IMG/VR virus record: IMGVR_UViG_3300025887_000137
Coordinates: 1 to 24,335 of that record
Length of the DNA: 24,335 nt
Direction: 5' to 3' (one strand)
DNA from: a virus
A program made the position numbers and the translations under genes. Of the stretch, positions 17,610-24,316 are shown piece by piece. The notes beneath the pieces were generated by a model. It did no database searches and was not told the origin of the DNA. It saw only the letters and a program-made list of their open reading frames with translations. The number at the start of each line of letters is the position of its first letter. Positions within the stretch are counted from its first letter, which is position 1.

Positions 17610-19628
17610 CTATAGGTATTTACTAACCTCTTCGGTTGTTGTCAATTCACTGAAGTGAATATCCGCTAATTTAGCATCATCTACCACCTCTCCAGCTAAT
17701 AAATGTAACAAGTGTCCTTGGTTAATTTTATCCCAAGAAAGGTCTTCATCACTCTTAAGAGTTACGAATCTGTCTAAGAACATTCTCATTTTCAACGCAT
17801 CTTCACCATTTGTTACATTGGTTGTGTCGCTAGTTAAATCTAAGTATACAATACTCTTGGTTGGTACGTGATAAGCCATTAAATATGCTATTCTACCTTC
17901 AGAAGCCAATACTTGTGCATTTGCAACTGTTTTAGGTAACCAAGCCGTATTTGATTCTGGCTTACTTCTAAGCATCCAACCAGCTTTGATTCTCCCATCA
18001 TATGATTTAAAGTTGTGTTTACCACTATAGATATTAGCATCTACAATTACCCATTCAGTACCACTAGCCAATTTACTTGGTGTAATATCGATGTATTCGG
18101 CATTCTTATCGTTATGTCCAGTGTTATCACCAGAATAAACAATACCATCAACTTTATGGTGACTGTTCCAACCAATCTTATTCACATCGTTTTTACTTGT
18201 GATAGAGAATGCAGATAAATCAATATCATCTCTACCTTCCCAGTGAACATATAATCTAATGGTTTTTTCAACATCTGCTCTTTCAACAGTACCGTTAACG
18301 TTTCCATTAAGACTCAAGTTAGAAGCTCTATTATTAGCATCTAATGGTCTGTAATAAAGTGGTAAGTCAATAAATATTTTCTTATCACCTAGTGTATCAC
18401 TAACAGTGTCATTAAGTAAAGTAATAATACCTACCTTAATAGTATTAACAAGTTTAGCATCTAATGGCTCTAACGCTTTATACGTTACAACTTTAGATTG
18501 AGACGCATCTGCAAGGATTGCCCCTCTACCATCACTCACTTTATCTCTATCAGTAAAGTGGTTATACGCTTGAATCAAGTTCTTAGTTGATGGATTACTA
18601 TCTGACCACTTATTAAATGCCATAATACCGAACACTCTAACCAAATGGTCAAGTCTACGAGTAAAGACACCTGGACTCTTAGCCAATAGTTCAAATACTG
18701 AAACATCTTTAGCATCTAATAATCCTTCGATTTTAGCATTAAACGTTTTAAGTAATTTAGGTGTATTCCTAAGTTTATTAGTATATCCACCTAATGTTGG
18801 ATACCTTTTAACGTTTTTAGGTGTACCTGGGTGTAACAAGAATAGGAATCTTAACCACATTTCTCTTCTACCTTTAAATGAATCCTCAAGGTTATAACAA
18901 CCTTCAAGAGTTCTTAAAAGTACACCACGTTGTCTACTTGTTGGGTTCTTAAATCTAGTATTAGTTTTAAGACCTTCATCACCACCAGAATAAGCAGCCC
19001 AAATTCTTAGAACATTGGTTGCATCCTTAGTAGGTAATACCTCTACATTAGTTTCGTTTAATAATCTTTGACCAACATAAGCTGCAATTTCTTTAAATTT
19101 GATGTTACCGAAATTGAATTCTGCACCATTTTGGATGAAGTAATCAACAATCTCTTTATCAAAAGCAGAAATACTATTGTTAGCATATATAATATCAGTG
19201 AATACTGATTTAACTTGAGATACCTCAAGAAGTGATAATTCTTTTAATTTTGCTAATTCAAAACCAAATTCTCTTTCGATACCAACAGTTTCTTGTGGTC
19301 TCCAAGCTTGGTTTGTCCAGTAGTAAAGGATTGCATTCATCACGAATTCGTTATATGAAATAGCCAATACGGATTGTGGGAAACCTTTATATGTAGCAAC
19401 GTAACCACTACCACCAATAACATGATTAATACCCTTAAGTAAATCATCCATAATTGTAGTCAATTCGTCTACTGTTTTTGTAGCTAACCTATCAAATAAG
19501 TCTTTAGATAGGATAAACCCATTGTTCATTAACTCATGGTTAATTTGGTGAACTAATTCTGGGTTGTTAGAACTACCTTTTTCTACTGATAGCCCTTTTC
19601 TTTTGATAAGTGTAATTAAGTGTTGCAT
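17610..19628 (-). CDS. TerD-domain protein of the MXAN_6230/SCO0854 kind
   Basis: 672 residues from the ATG at 19628 (MQHLITLIKRKG), chosen because the longer start runs into a structured leader. The middle region carries the family pattern ATNVLRIWAAYSGGDEGL, then LHPGTPKNV and RRLDHLVRVFG, as in MXAN_6230/SCO0854-like proteins of Ter stress clusters. The C-terminal 200 residues contain a TerD-like fold with VYSGDNTGHND followed by YIDITPSKL, the region that binds calcium in TerD proteins. The RING part of some homologues is not seen. Ter proteins act in tellurite, phage and membrane stress. The gene ends in TAG, unlike the other genes checked here; readthrough would add only seven residues to a TGA. 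Confidence 0.78.
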   Translation of the reverse strand: MQHLITLIKRKGLSVEKGSSNNPELVHQINHELMNNGFILSKDLFDRLATKTVDELTTIMDDLLKGINHVIGGSGYVATYKGFPQSVLAISYNEFVMNAILYYWTNQAWRPQETVGIEREFGFELAKLKELSLLEVSQVKSVFTDIIYANNSISAFDKEIVDYFIQNGAEFNFGNIKFKEIAAYVGQRLLNETNVEVLPTKDATNVLRIWAAYSGGDEGLKTNTRFKNPTSRQRGVLLRTLEGCYNLEDSFKGRREMWLRFLFLLHPGTPKNVKRYPTLGGYTNKLRNTPKLLKTFNAKIEGLLDAKDVSVFELLAKSPGVFTRRLDHLVRVFGIMAFNKWSDSNPSTKNLIQAYNHFTDRDKVSDGRGAILADASQSKVVTYKALEPLDAKLVNTIKVGIITLLNDTVSDTLGDKKIFIDLPLYYRPLDANNRASNLSLNGNVNGTVERADVEKTIRLYVHWEGRDDIDLSAFSITSKNDVNKIGWNSHHKVDGIVYSGDNTGHNDKNAEYIDITPSKLASGTEWVIVDANIYSGKHNFKSYDGRIKAGWMLRSKPESNTAWLPKTVANAQVLASEGRIAYLMAYHVPTKSIVYLDLTSDTTNVTNGEDALKMRMFLDRFVTLKSDEDLSWDKINQGHLLHLLAGEVVDDAKLADIHFSELTTTEEVSKYL

Positions 19629-19890
19629 AATAAAATAAAATTTAAAAATCTGAAAAGGTGGCTTTGGTAACGGCAAGCCCTTTCGGGACAGACCGTTGGA
19701 GTAACCCTCTCAATGGTTAATATTTATATAAAAAAAAAATTAGAAATCTGTTAAGGTAGTTTTTACAATTTAAATATAGTTTAGTAACCTTAACAATGGT
19801 TAATTTTTTTATGTTAAAAAAATTGAATAAATCAGAAAGAGTATCTTTTTTTTTTCGTATAGTAACTCAAACTATGGTTTCAATTTTTAG

Positions 19891-20019
19891 TGGGTGCAGA
19901 AGGAATCGAACCTCCGCCACGGGCTTAAAAAGGCCAGTAACTCCAGTATATGGATAAAATGTAAACACTTATAAATCACACGAAGTAATATCCGTGCTCT
20001 ACCACTAAGCTATACACCC
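19891..20019 (-). ncRNA. Interrupted tRNA with a 50-60 nt insert in the anticodon arm
   Basis: Acceptor GGGTGTA/TGCACCC, D-arm GCTTAGTGGTAGAGC and T-arm GGAGG-TTCGATT-CCTTC are canonical. The anticodon stem strands CACGG and CCGTG are separated by about 70 nt rather than 7. The insert includes AGTTACTGG, similar to the leader repeats, and a Lys-like CTTTTTAA. The anticodon cannot be assigned. It may be an interrupted or chimeric tRNA. Confidence 0.55.
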
Positions 20020-20070
20020 AATTATAATAAAAATATTAATCTGAAAAGGTAAAATCAAAACCCCGTGAAG

Positions 20071-20133
20071 GGTTTCGAAAGGAATTGAACCTTTCAAGCC
20101 AAAACTTACGCTTTGACTCTCTAACCAGTAACC
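20071..20133 (-). ncRNA. Degenerate tRNA-like element inside a leader repeat
   Basis: T-arm AAAGG-TTCAATT-CCTTT, an anticodon-like arm AGTCAAA/TTTGGCT around GCGTAAG, and remnant D sequence CTGGTTAGAG. Outer ends GGTT/AACC pair only partly. It fills the interior of the fourth stem repeat. Confidence 0.4.
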
Positions 20134-20160
20134 TTTTTAATGGTTATTTTTATTATGGTA

Positions 20161-20191
20161 CAAATATAGTTCTATTAATTTAATAAAACAA
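20161..20191 (-). promoter_or_regulatory. Promoter for the repeat-rich leader and TerD-like gene
   Basis: TTG at 20191-20189, 20-nt spacer, TATATTTG at 20168-20161. The first leader repeat begins about 15 nt downstream. The distance to the TerD-like ATG is about 530 nt, an unusually long leader. Confidence 0.72.
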
Positions 20192-20203
20192 GTCTTTTTT
20201 AAA

Positions 20204-20437
20204 TTATTTTTCAAGAATTTTTAAAGCCTCATTAATATCATCTTTTTCTTTAATCACGACACCTAAATCATCACCCTTTCTAATCTTAAAATTGGTAAAC
20301 AATTTATTTAGTATTGTTGATTGTTCCAGGTGTGTAAAACTATCATTATCTTGATATATAGATTCAAGGATTTGACTAACCTTAATATCTATTAATTCAA
20401 CCCTAGTTTTGTGAAAGTATTTTTTTATAAAATTCAT
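20204..20437 (-). CDS. Hypothetical protein, 77 aa
   Basis: Starts MNFIKKYFHKTRVELIDIK at 20437, chosen for the context AAAATAATT-ATG and to avoid overlap with the upstream gene. It is Lys/Glu/Ile-rich, probably alpha/beta, with no motif. It is last in the four-gene run from 21979. Confidence 0.6.
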   Translation of the reverse strand: MNFIKKYFHKTRVELIDIKVSQILESIYQDNDSFTHLEQSTILNKLFTNFKIRKGDDLGVVIKEKDDINEALKILEK

Positions 20438-20439
20438 AA

Positions 20440-20727
20440 TTATTTTCTTTCTTCTGGTTGACCACAATAAGAACAACATTCATCACCAAATTCTTTCCAA
20501 CTATCTACCGAATATACACAAACCTTAACTGGACTATGACATTCCCAACCGTGGGCTCCTTCTGTATGCCATTTCTTGCCTATGAAATCATCAATTTCAT
20601 CTTTATGTTTCTCTAATAATTCATCGTGTGCACAATCCTCTAAAAACCTTTCATATTGGTATTTATTTTGAGTCTTGAACTTAGTCCAAATCTTAAAGTC
20701 TTCTTCTGATAATGTTCTGTTTTCCAT
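20440..20727 (-). CDS. Hypothetical protein with C-terminal zinc knuckle
   Basis: A 95-residue acidic protein beginning MENRTLSEEDFKIWTKFK, with helical N-terminal half and a C-terminal CCSYCGQPEERK motif that may bind zinc with an earlier Cys/His. No family recognised. It lies 1 nt after the SLOG gene and 2 nt before the 77-aa gene. Confidence 0.65.
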   Translation of the reverse strand: MENRTLSEEDFKIWTKFKTQNKYQYERFLEDCAHDELLEKHKDEIDDFIGKKWHTEGAHGWECHSPVKVCVYSVDSWKEFGDECCSYCGQPEERK

Positions 20728-20728
20728 T

Positions 20729-21130
20729 TTAATATTTTTTAACCCTTACCAATAGTTTTTTCCTTTTTGCCAATTTAATCATGTTTCCAGTACCACCAGA
20801 TTTCTCATCCCAATAAGCAACTAATGCATCACCGTAGTCTGCCATTTGTTCATTTCTAAAATGACCAGCCAACTTCCAATACTTCTCACCACCTTTGGTT
20901 GTTCCAATTTCTGATTCTGGTTTACCTTCAATATCTCTCCACGGAGCTGGAAATTGTTTAAGTGATAACCCTCTTGTTCTGGCATAGCTTTCCCCAAGTC
21001 TATCTGCACCTAATGCAGTTCCACTTACTATTTGGACACTATCCTTATTTTTAAGGAGTTTATCCAAATCCATGACCATCCTTGGAAAGTCATTGAAATC
21101 TCTACCACCTGCGACTATCACTTTAAACAT
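20729..21130 (-). CDS. SLOG-family (YspA/DUF2493-type) protein
   Basis: A 133-residue protein with the Rossmannoid nucleotide-binding signature AGGRDF (7-12) and SGTALGADRLGE (36-47), then APWRD, GHFRNEQMADYGDALVAYWD and a GGTGNM loop. This order fits the cpYpsA-related SLOG family, thought to bind nucleotide-derived ligands and found near phage and defence genes. The ligand is unknown. Starts 3 nt after the ParB-like gene. Confidence 0.8.
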   Translation of the reverse strand: MFKVIVAGGRDFNDFPRMVMDLDKLLKNKDSVQIVSGTALGADRLGESYARTRGLSLKQFPAPWRDIEGKPESEIGTTKGGEKYWKLAGHFRNEQMADYGDALVAYWDEKSGGTGNMIKLAKRKKLLVRVKKY

Positions 21131-21133
21131 ATC

Positions 21134-21979
21134 TTATGCTGTTTCTAATTCTTTAATTGGCTTACTAACTGTAACTTTACTACTGACAGAACCTATTTTA
21201 ACTTTATTTGGTTTTCTAGTATCATCAATATTTAAAAAGTTTTTAAATAATGTAATATAAGCATCCCTATTTAATTTATGACTAAAGGTTGTTCTATTAG
21301 ATTGAATCATCGATAAAAAATCACCCTTAAGGTTTGGTCTGGTTTTTAATATTCTAGCCGTTGCTGTTAGACTAGCATTACATCTTGTTAAACCTAATGA
21401 ACATGCTTCATCAAATGTTCTTAGGATATCAGTACCTTGTGCTCTATTAATAACTAAATCACCATTTTTAAATTCATCAATAAGTTTGATTGATACGCTT
21501 CTACCATATACTTCACTAACTAACATGTTAACTGATAAATGGGTTTCTTTTTTTCTTTGCTTAATGTATATATAATTTTCAAGTCCATGTCTTGCCCAAG
21601 AAGTTAAATAATCATCACTAGTCCAATTTTTAGCAGTACTATTCATTCTACTAATGAATGGAATAATATCACCAAGTGAATCGGTTGTATTAACAAATAC
21701 CACAAAATGTTTCCCTAGTTTATCATCATCAGTTGATAATATTGCATTTCTAAGGTGTTGTCCATCTGCCGTATATAATCTATTTATTCCATCGAACACA
21801 TCTGTTTCAATCACAATAATTGCTCGTTGTACACCAATACTTTCTATTGATTTTTTCATATTAGCAACGTGGGTTTCTTTGACAGACCTATTAAAAGACT
21901 CTGGCATCACACTAATACCTTTTAAATACTTTTTAAATTCTTTTGCGTTGTCAAATATTAATGTTTCTACTGATTTCAT
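21134..21979 (-). CDS. ParB-like N-terminal domain protein
   Basis: A 281-residue protein whose first 110 residues resemble the ParB/Srx fold: MPESFNRSVKETHVANMKKSI, then a strand, then ADGQHLRNA (71-79), equivalent to the ParB box GxRR/DGxHR element. The rest is helical with no clear HTH. Such phage proteins act as nucleases, CTP-dependent DNA clamps or regulators. The role here is unknown. Promoter at 22004-22034; first gene of a four-gene run. Confidence 0.7.
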   Translation of the reverse strand: MKSVETLIFDNAKEFKKYLKGISVMPESFNRSVKETHVANMKKSIESIGVQRAIIVIETDVFDGINRLYTADGQHLRNAILSTDDDKLGKHFVVFVNTTDSLGDIIPFISRMNSTAKNWTSDDYLTSWARHGLENYIYIKQRKKETHLSVNMLVSEVYGRSVSIKLIDEFKNGDLVINRAQGTDILRTFDEACSLGLTRCNASLTATARILKTRPNLKGDFLSMIQSNRTTFSHKLNRDAYITLFKNFLNIDDTRKPNKVKIGSVSSKVTVSKPIKELETA

Positions 21980-22003
21980 AATTATGTTTTATATTTTATA
22001 ATG

Positions 22004-22034
22004 CAAATATAGTACAAATAATTTAAAGTCACAA
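22004..22034 (-). promoter_or_regulatory. Promoter for the ParB-like/SLOG operon
   Basis: TTG at 22034-22032, 20-nt spacer, TATATTTG at 22011-22004, 25 nt upstream of the ATG at 21979. Confidence 0.75.
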
Positions 22035-22071
22035 ATAATTAGTGATTTATTTTTATTTAAAAACATTTTGG

Positions 22072-22144
22072 TGGAGATGATGGGAGTCGAACCCACAACC
22101 TCTTGAGTGCAAGTCAAGTGCTCAGCCAGTAGAGCTTCATCCCC
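22072..22144 (-). tRNA. tRNA-Ala(UGC)
   Basis: Acceptor GGGGATG/CATCTCC, D-arm GCTC-TACTGGCT-GAGC, anticodon arm CTTGA-CTTGCAC-TCAAG (TGC), T-arm GTGGG-TTCGACT-CCCAT, discriminator A. Confidence 0.88.
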
Positions 22145-22153
22145 AAAATTTAG

Positions 22154-22229
22154 CAGTCCAAAAGGGTTTCGAACCCTTATTTGCATAGAGTGACAGTCTA
22201 GGTCCCCAACCAACGGGGCTTATTGGACT
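22154..22229 (-). tRNA. tRNA-Asp(GUC)
   Basis: Acceptor AGTCCAA/TTGGACT, D-stem CCCC/GGGG, anticodon loop CTGTCAC (GTC), T-arm AAGGG-TTCGAAA-CCCTT, and discriminator G as in Asp tRNAs. Confidence 0.8.
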
Positions 22230-22236
22230 ATGTTTT

Positions 22237-22281
22237 AACCGCAGCCAAATGAGTACTTATTACCCACTTTTGGCTGTGGTT
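22237..22281 (-). terminator. Strong hairpin between tRNAs
   Basis: AACCACAGCCAAA pairs with TTTGGCTGCGGTT over 13 positions with one G-U pair, loop about 19 nt. It may end or punctuate the transcript, but no T-tract follows. A processing hairpin is equally possible. Confidence 0.45.
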
Positions 22282-22287
22282 AGATTG

Positions 22288-22363
22288 TGGAGACAGTGGG
22301 AATCGAACCCACCACAGTCTGGTTGCAAGCCAAACTCGCCAAGGCCTTGGTACATGTGCCCCC
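22288..22363 (-). tRNA. tRNA-Ala(UGC), palindromic D-region
   Basis: Anticodon arm TTTGG-CTTGCAA-CCAGA (TGC) and T-arm TGGG-TTCGATT-CCCA are good; acceptor GGGGGCA/TGTCTCC uses G-U pairs. The D-region contains the perfect palindrome CCAAGGCCTTGG, so the D-arm is atypical. Confidence 0.7.
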
Positions 22364-22371
22364 AATCTTAA

Positions 22372-22581
22372 TTATTCTTCTGGTAACCACCTTTGAAGAT
22401 GTTTAGCATCCATTATTGGATAAAATCCAGCGTCACCCATATCTTCCATTGGTACATTAAAATAAAGAACCGTTCCGTCTTCTAATGAACACTCATAATG
22501 TACAATACCACCTCTAACCAATATAAGAGATGCCTCTGGCTTTTGCTTATATAATGCCTTTTTAATGTCGTTTTTTGTCAT
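22372..22581 (-). CDS. Hypothetical protein, 69 aa
   Basis: MTKNDIKKALYKQKPEASL at the start, then a beta-rich part (VHYECSLEDGTVLYFNVPM) and a short C-terminal helix. No family recognised. The upstream region carries TCTGGTAACG-type repeats (22599-22687). Confidence 0.65.
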   Translation of the reverse strand: MTKNDIKKALYKQKPEASLILVRGGIVHYECSLEDGTVLYFNVPMEDMGDAGFYPIMDAKHLQRWLPEE

Positions 22582-22598
22582 ATTTTTCCTACTTTAAT

Positions 22599-22687
22599 TA
22601 CCAGACGTTACCAGAGGCGTTTTTTAAACCCCTATAAACTAACGACTTAGCTTTTTTATTATTACCAGATGTTACCAGACGTTACCG
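22599..22687 (-). repeat. Two clusters of a 10-11 bp repeat upstream of the 69-aa gene
   Basis: Read on the minus strand, CTGGTAACG or close variants occur at 22599-22619 (two copies) and 22663-22687 (three partial or full copies), separated by about 43 nt. Their position upstream of the 22581 start suggests operator or RNA-binding sites. Confidence 0.5.
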
Positions 22688-22700
22688 TTAACAACCTTTG

Positions 22701-22826
22701 CAGTCCTAAAGGGAATCGAACCCCCAACTAGTATTAGACCATCTAATTTATATTACCCAAGCTTCATCGATACACTTGAATAAGATAGCTTAAATCCAAC
22801 CGATTTTACGGTTTATTCTTAGGACT
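22701..22826 (-). ncRNA. Interrupted tRNA-like element (Asp/Asn-like ends)
   Basis: Acceptor AGTCCTA/TAGGACT is perfect with discriminator G, and T-arm GGGGG-TTCGATT-CCCTT is present. Between them are about 85 nt with hairpins AACCG/CGGTT, AAGCT/AGCTT and TTAGA-TGG-TCTAA. No normal anticodon arm can be picked out. Confidence 0.5.
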
Positions 22827-22831
22827 ATTTG

Positions 22832-22902
22832 CCGTGAAGAAGGGAATCGAACCCTCAGCACCTGGGAGACAACCAAGCATGTTACCATTACACCACATCA
22901 CG
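22832..22902 (-). tRNA. tRNA-Asp(GUC)
   Basis: Acceptor CGTGATG/CTTCACG (one mismatch), D-arm GTGTAATGGTAACAT, anticodon arm CTTGG-TTGTCTC-CCAGG (GTC), T-loop TTCGATT, discriminator G. Its 5' end overlaps the stop of the 22898 gene by 5 nt. Confidence 0.78.
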
Positions 22903-23347
22903 ATTTATTTTTTAAGTAATCCATATACATATTATGATTACGTTTTCGTTTTAATGTCTCTAATCTATTATCCCAATCATTCATCAATGATTCTGGAATT
23001 ACTATATTTCTACTACTGAACTCTTCCAGTATTTCTTCTTTAGTAAATGACCACTCAACAATTCCTTCTGACCAATTATTCAACCAAAGTCCCCAACCTT
23101 TCTTACCGATGATAACACCTTTAAGTATGTTGGGATGTCTTGATACTGGGGTCCTTTGTTTAAACCTACCATTATCATATTCCCTAAAGCCTAACTTACC
23201 ATCACTACCATCAACATCAAAATCTACGTTAACTGTATTACCACAAAATGTGATAAGTCCACTTCGATAAACACTTAAGTAGAAATCAAACATCTTATTA
23301 AAGTTATTTGAATACTTCTTCAGTTTTCTATCCTTACGAGAACCCAT
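22898..23347 (-). CDS. Hypothetical basic protein, 149 aa
   Basis: I take the ATG at 23347 (MGSRKDRKLKKYSNN); the open frame upstream runs through a tRNA and is not coding. The protein is basic at both ends, with an aromatic centre (KGWGLWLNNWSEGIVEW). No family recognised. The TGA stop lies inside the 5' end of a tRNA-Asp. Confidence 0.6.
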   Translation of the reverse strand: MGSRKDRKLKKYSNNFNKMFDFYLSVYRSGLITFCGNTVNVDFDVDGSDGKLGFREYDNGRFKQRTPVSRHPNILKGVIIGKKGWGLWLNNWSEGIVEWSFTKEEILEEFSSRNIVIPESLMNDWDNRLETLKRKRNHNMYMDYLKNKS

Positions 23348-23414
23348 GTTTTTGGTCTTCTCGTTTATTCTTTCTAATCTATGGCTCCCAAGCGTTTCAT
23401 ATTTTATAATTTTG

Positions 23415-23493
23415 TACTGCGTGTGGGAATCGAACCCACTCTCCAAAAGGCTGGGTTGAAAGCCCAGTTGCTCACCCATTTGCATTACGCAGC
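23415..23493 (-). tRNA. tRNA-Glu(UUC) with enlarged variable arm
   Basis: Acceptor GCTGCGT/ACGCAGT, D-region TGCAAATGGGTGAGCA, anticodon arm CTGGG-CTTTCAA-CCCAG (TTC), T-arm GTGGG-TTCGATT-CCCAC. The variable region is about 11-12 nt with CC-TTTT-GG, longer than in class I tRNAs. Confidence 0.8.
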
Positions 23494-23498
23494 ATACT

Positions 23499-23606
23499 TT
23501 GCCACTTAAGGGGGATTCGAACCCCACATACCACCGCCCCATTTCCCAACGTAAGCCCTCAATGGACTCCAATAGTTGGTACTAAAGGGCAGAGTGCCCA
23601 CTACAC
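23499..23606 (-). ncRNA. tRNA-like stretch with isolated T-arm
   Basis: T-loop TTCGAAT with a GGGG/CCCC stem near 23510-23528, and upstream hairpins AGTCC/GGGCT around ATTGA, CCAA/TTGG and GGGC/GCCC. No acceptor pairing was found. It is probably a decayed or interrupted tRNA. Confidence 0.35.
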
Positions 23607-23666
23607 CAAAAGTACTCCCCAGTTTCGAACCTGGGATTATGTAAGGTTGTACGTTCCTTACTTTTG
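23607..23666 (-). ncRNA. D-armless tRNA-like element, 60 nt
   Basis: Ends CAAAAGTA/TACTTTTG pair over 8 bp. One hairpin AAGG/CCTT around AACGTACAA and one T-arm CCCAG-GTTCGAAA-CTGGG lie between them, with no D-arm. Its 5' end touches the next tRNA directly. Confidence 0.5.
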
Positions 23667-23739
23667 CAGCTATGACGGGAGTTGAACCCGCTCCATACGC
23701 AGTGACAGTGCGATATCTTAACCATTTGACCTCATAGCT
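23667..23739 (-). tRNA. tRNA-Asp(GUC)
   Basis: Acceptor AGCTATG/CATAGCT, D-arm GTCAAATGGTTAAGAT, anticodon arm TCGCA-CTGTCAC-TGCGT (GTC), T-arm GCGGG-TTCAACT-CCCGT, discriminator G. Canonical. Confidence 0.88.
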
Positions 23740-23757
23740 ATATTTAGTCTTATATTG

Positions 23758-23829
23758 TACTGCTGAAGAGAATCGAACTCTCATTTTGTGGCTGAAAACC
23801 ACACGTCCTAACCATTAGACGACAGCAGC
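23758..23829 (-). tRNA. tRNA-Glu(UUC)
   Basis: Acceptor GCTGCTG/CAGCAGT, D-arm GTCTAATGGTTAGGAC, anticodon arm TGTGG-TTTTCAG-CCACA (TTC), T-arm GAGAG-TTCGATT-CTCTT. Canonical. Confidence 0.88.
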
Positions 23830-23834
23830 ATTTG

Positions 23835-23907
23835 TGAGGGCAGTTGGTATCGAACCAACATCTCATGGTCTTCAACCACACGCATAGACCATCTTTGCTA
23901 TACCCCC
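23835..23907 (-). tRNA. tRNA-Phe(GAA)
   Basis: Acceptor GGGGGTA/TGCCCTC, D-arm GCAAAGATGGTCTATGC, anticodon arm TGTGG-TTGAAGA-CCATG (GAA), T-arm GTTGG-TTCGATA-CCAAC, discriminator A. Confidence 0.82.
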
Positions 23908-23911
23908 TTTG

Positions 23912-23983
23912 CTCAGTAGATGGGATTCGAACCCATATTGCCCAGTTTGCCACCAGGCGTGTTAACCATTACACTACAACCAA
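23912..23983 (-). tRNA. tRNA, probably Cys(GCA), with G at position 33
   Basis: Acceptor TTGGTTG/CTACTGA relies on G-U pairs, D-arm GTGTAATGGTTAACAC, anticodon arm CCTGG-TGGCAAA-CTGGG. Canonical numbering gives GCA with G33 instead of U33; a one-base shift would give GGC (Ala). T-arm ATGGG-TTCGAAT-CCCAT is perfect. Confidence 0.6.
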
Positions 23984-24083
23984 AAACTCCTAATAAGTAA
24001 CTATCCTTTCAGAGATGGGCGATATTATCCGTATTTTCAGTGTTAGTGAATCACCTACTCAACTTCACATTGCCCCCATTTTG

Positions 24084-24156
24084 TGGTACTGGAGAATTTC
24101 GAAATCCCGACTTCTAGCGTTTCAAACTAGCACTCTCGCCTCTGAGTTACAGCACC
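24084..24156 (-). tRNA. tRNA-Phe(GAA), diverged T-arm
   Basis: Acceptor GGTGCTG/CAGTACC, D-arm ACTC-AGAGGCGA-GAGT, anticodon arm CTAGT-TTGAAAC-GCTAG (GAA). The T-stem GGGAT/TTCTC lacks the usual G53-C61 pair. The preceding 23984-24083 holds weak hairpins and no gene. Confidence 0.78.
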
Positions 24157-24159
24157 TTT

Positions 24160-24240
24160 TATACCCTATCGGGTACGTTTTATACGTTTTAGCGTATAAT
24201 ATACCCTATCGGGTACATTTTTATATGTTTTACCATATAA
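24160..24240 (-). repeat. Tandem 40-bp repeat of paired hairpins
   Basis: Two units (24160-24199, 24200-24240). Each has hairpin TACCC-TATC-GGGTA and a second hairpin, ATACG/CGTAT in one unit and ATATG/CATAT in the other. The C-G to T-A swap keeps the second stem paired. Confidence 0.7.
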
Positions 24241-24243
24241 TTG

Positions 24244-24316
24244 TGGTGATAGTTGGGTTCGAACCAACGACACATGGAGCTTCAATCCATTGCTCTACCA
24301 ACTGAGCTACATCACC
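24244..24316 (-). tRNA. tRNA-Phe(GAA)
   Basis: Acceptor GGTGATG/TATCACC, D-arm GCTC-AGTTGGTA-GAGC, anticodon arm ATGGA-TTGAAGC-TCCAT (GAA), T-arm GTTGG-TTCGAAC-CCAAC. Fully canonical. Confidence 0.9.

Larger units (their letters stand above)
19647..20147 (-). repeat. Four-copy stem repeat in the leader of the TerD-like gene
   Basis: Copies lie at 19647-19720, 19745-19803, 19830-19881 and 20038-20147. On the minus strand each reads AACCATT or AACCATA, a 5' strand ending GGT or AGT, TACT, a variable interior, the complementary 3' strand, then AGATT or TGATT and a T-rich stretch. The stem strands differ but pair, e.g. GTTAAGGT/ACCTTAAC and GAGAGGGT/ACCTTTTC. A degenerate fifth copy may lie inside the tRNA-like element at 19891-20019. 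They may be attenuator hairpins or protein-binding sites. Confidence 0.6.

Noticed and set aside
19891-20019. Group I intron in a tRNA
   Set aside because: The insert is only about 50-60 nt and lacks the P3-P7 core; too short for self-splicing introns.
23506-23953. Minus-strand frames of 98 and 67 codons, and one at 21989-22213
   Set aside because: They run through canonical tRNA genes or promoters and show typical tRNA-derived peptides (e.g. WVRIPST), so are not genes.
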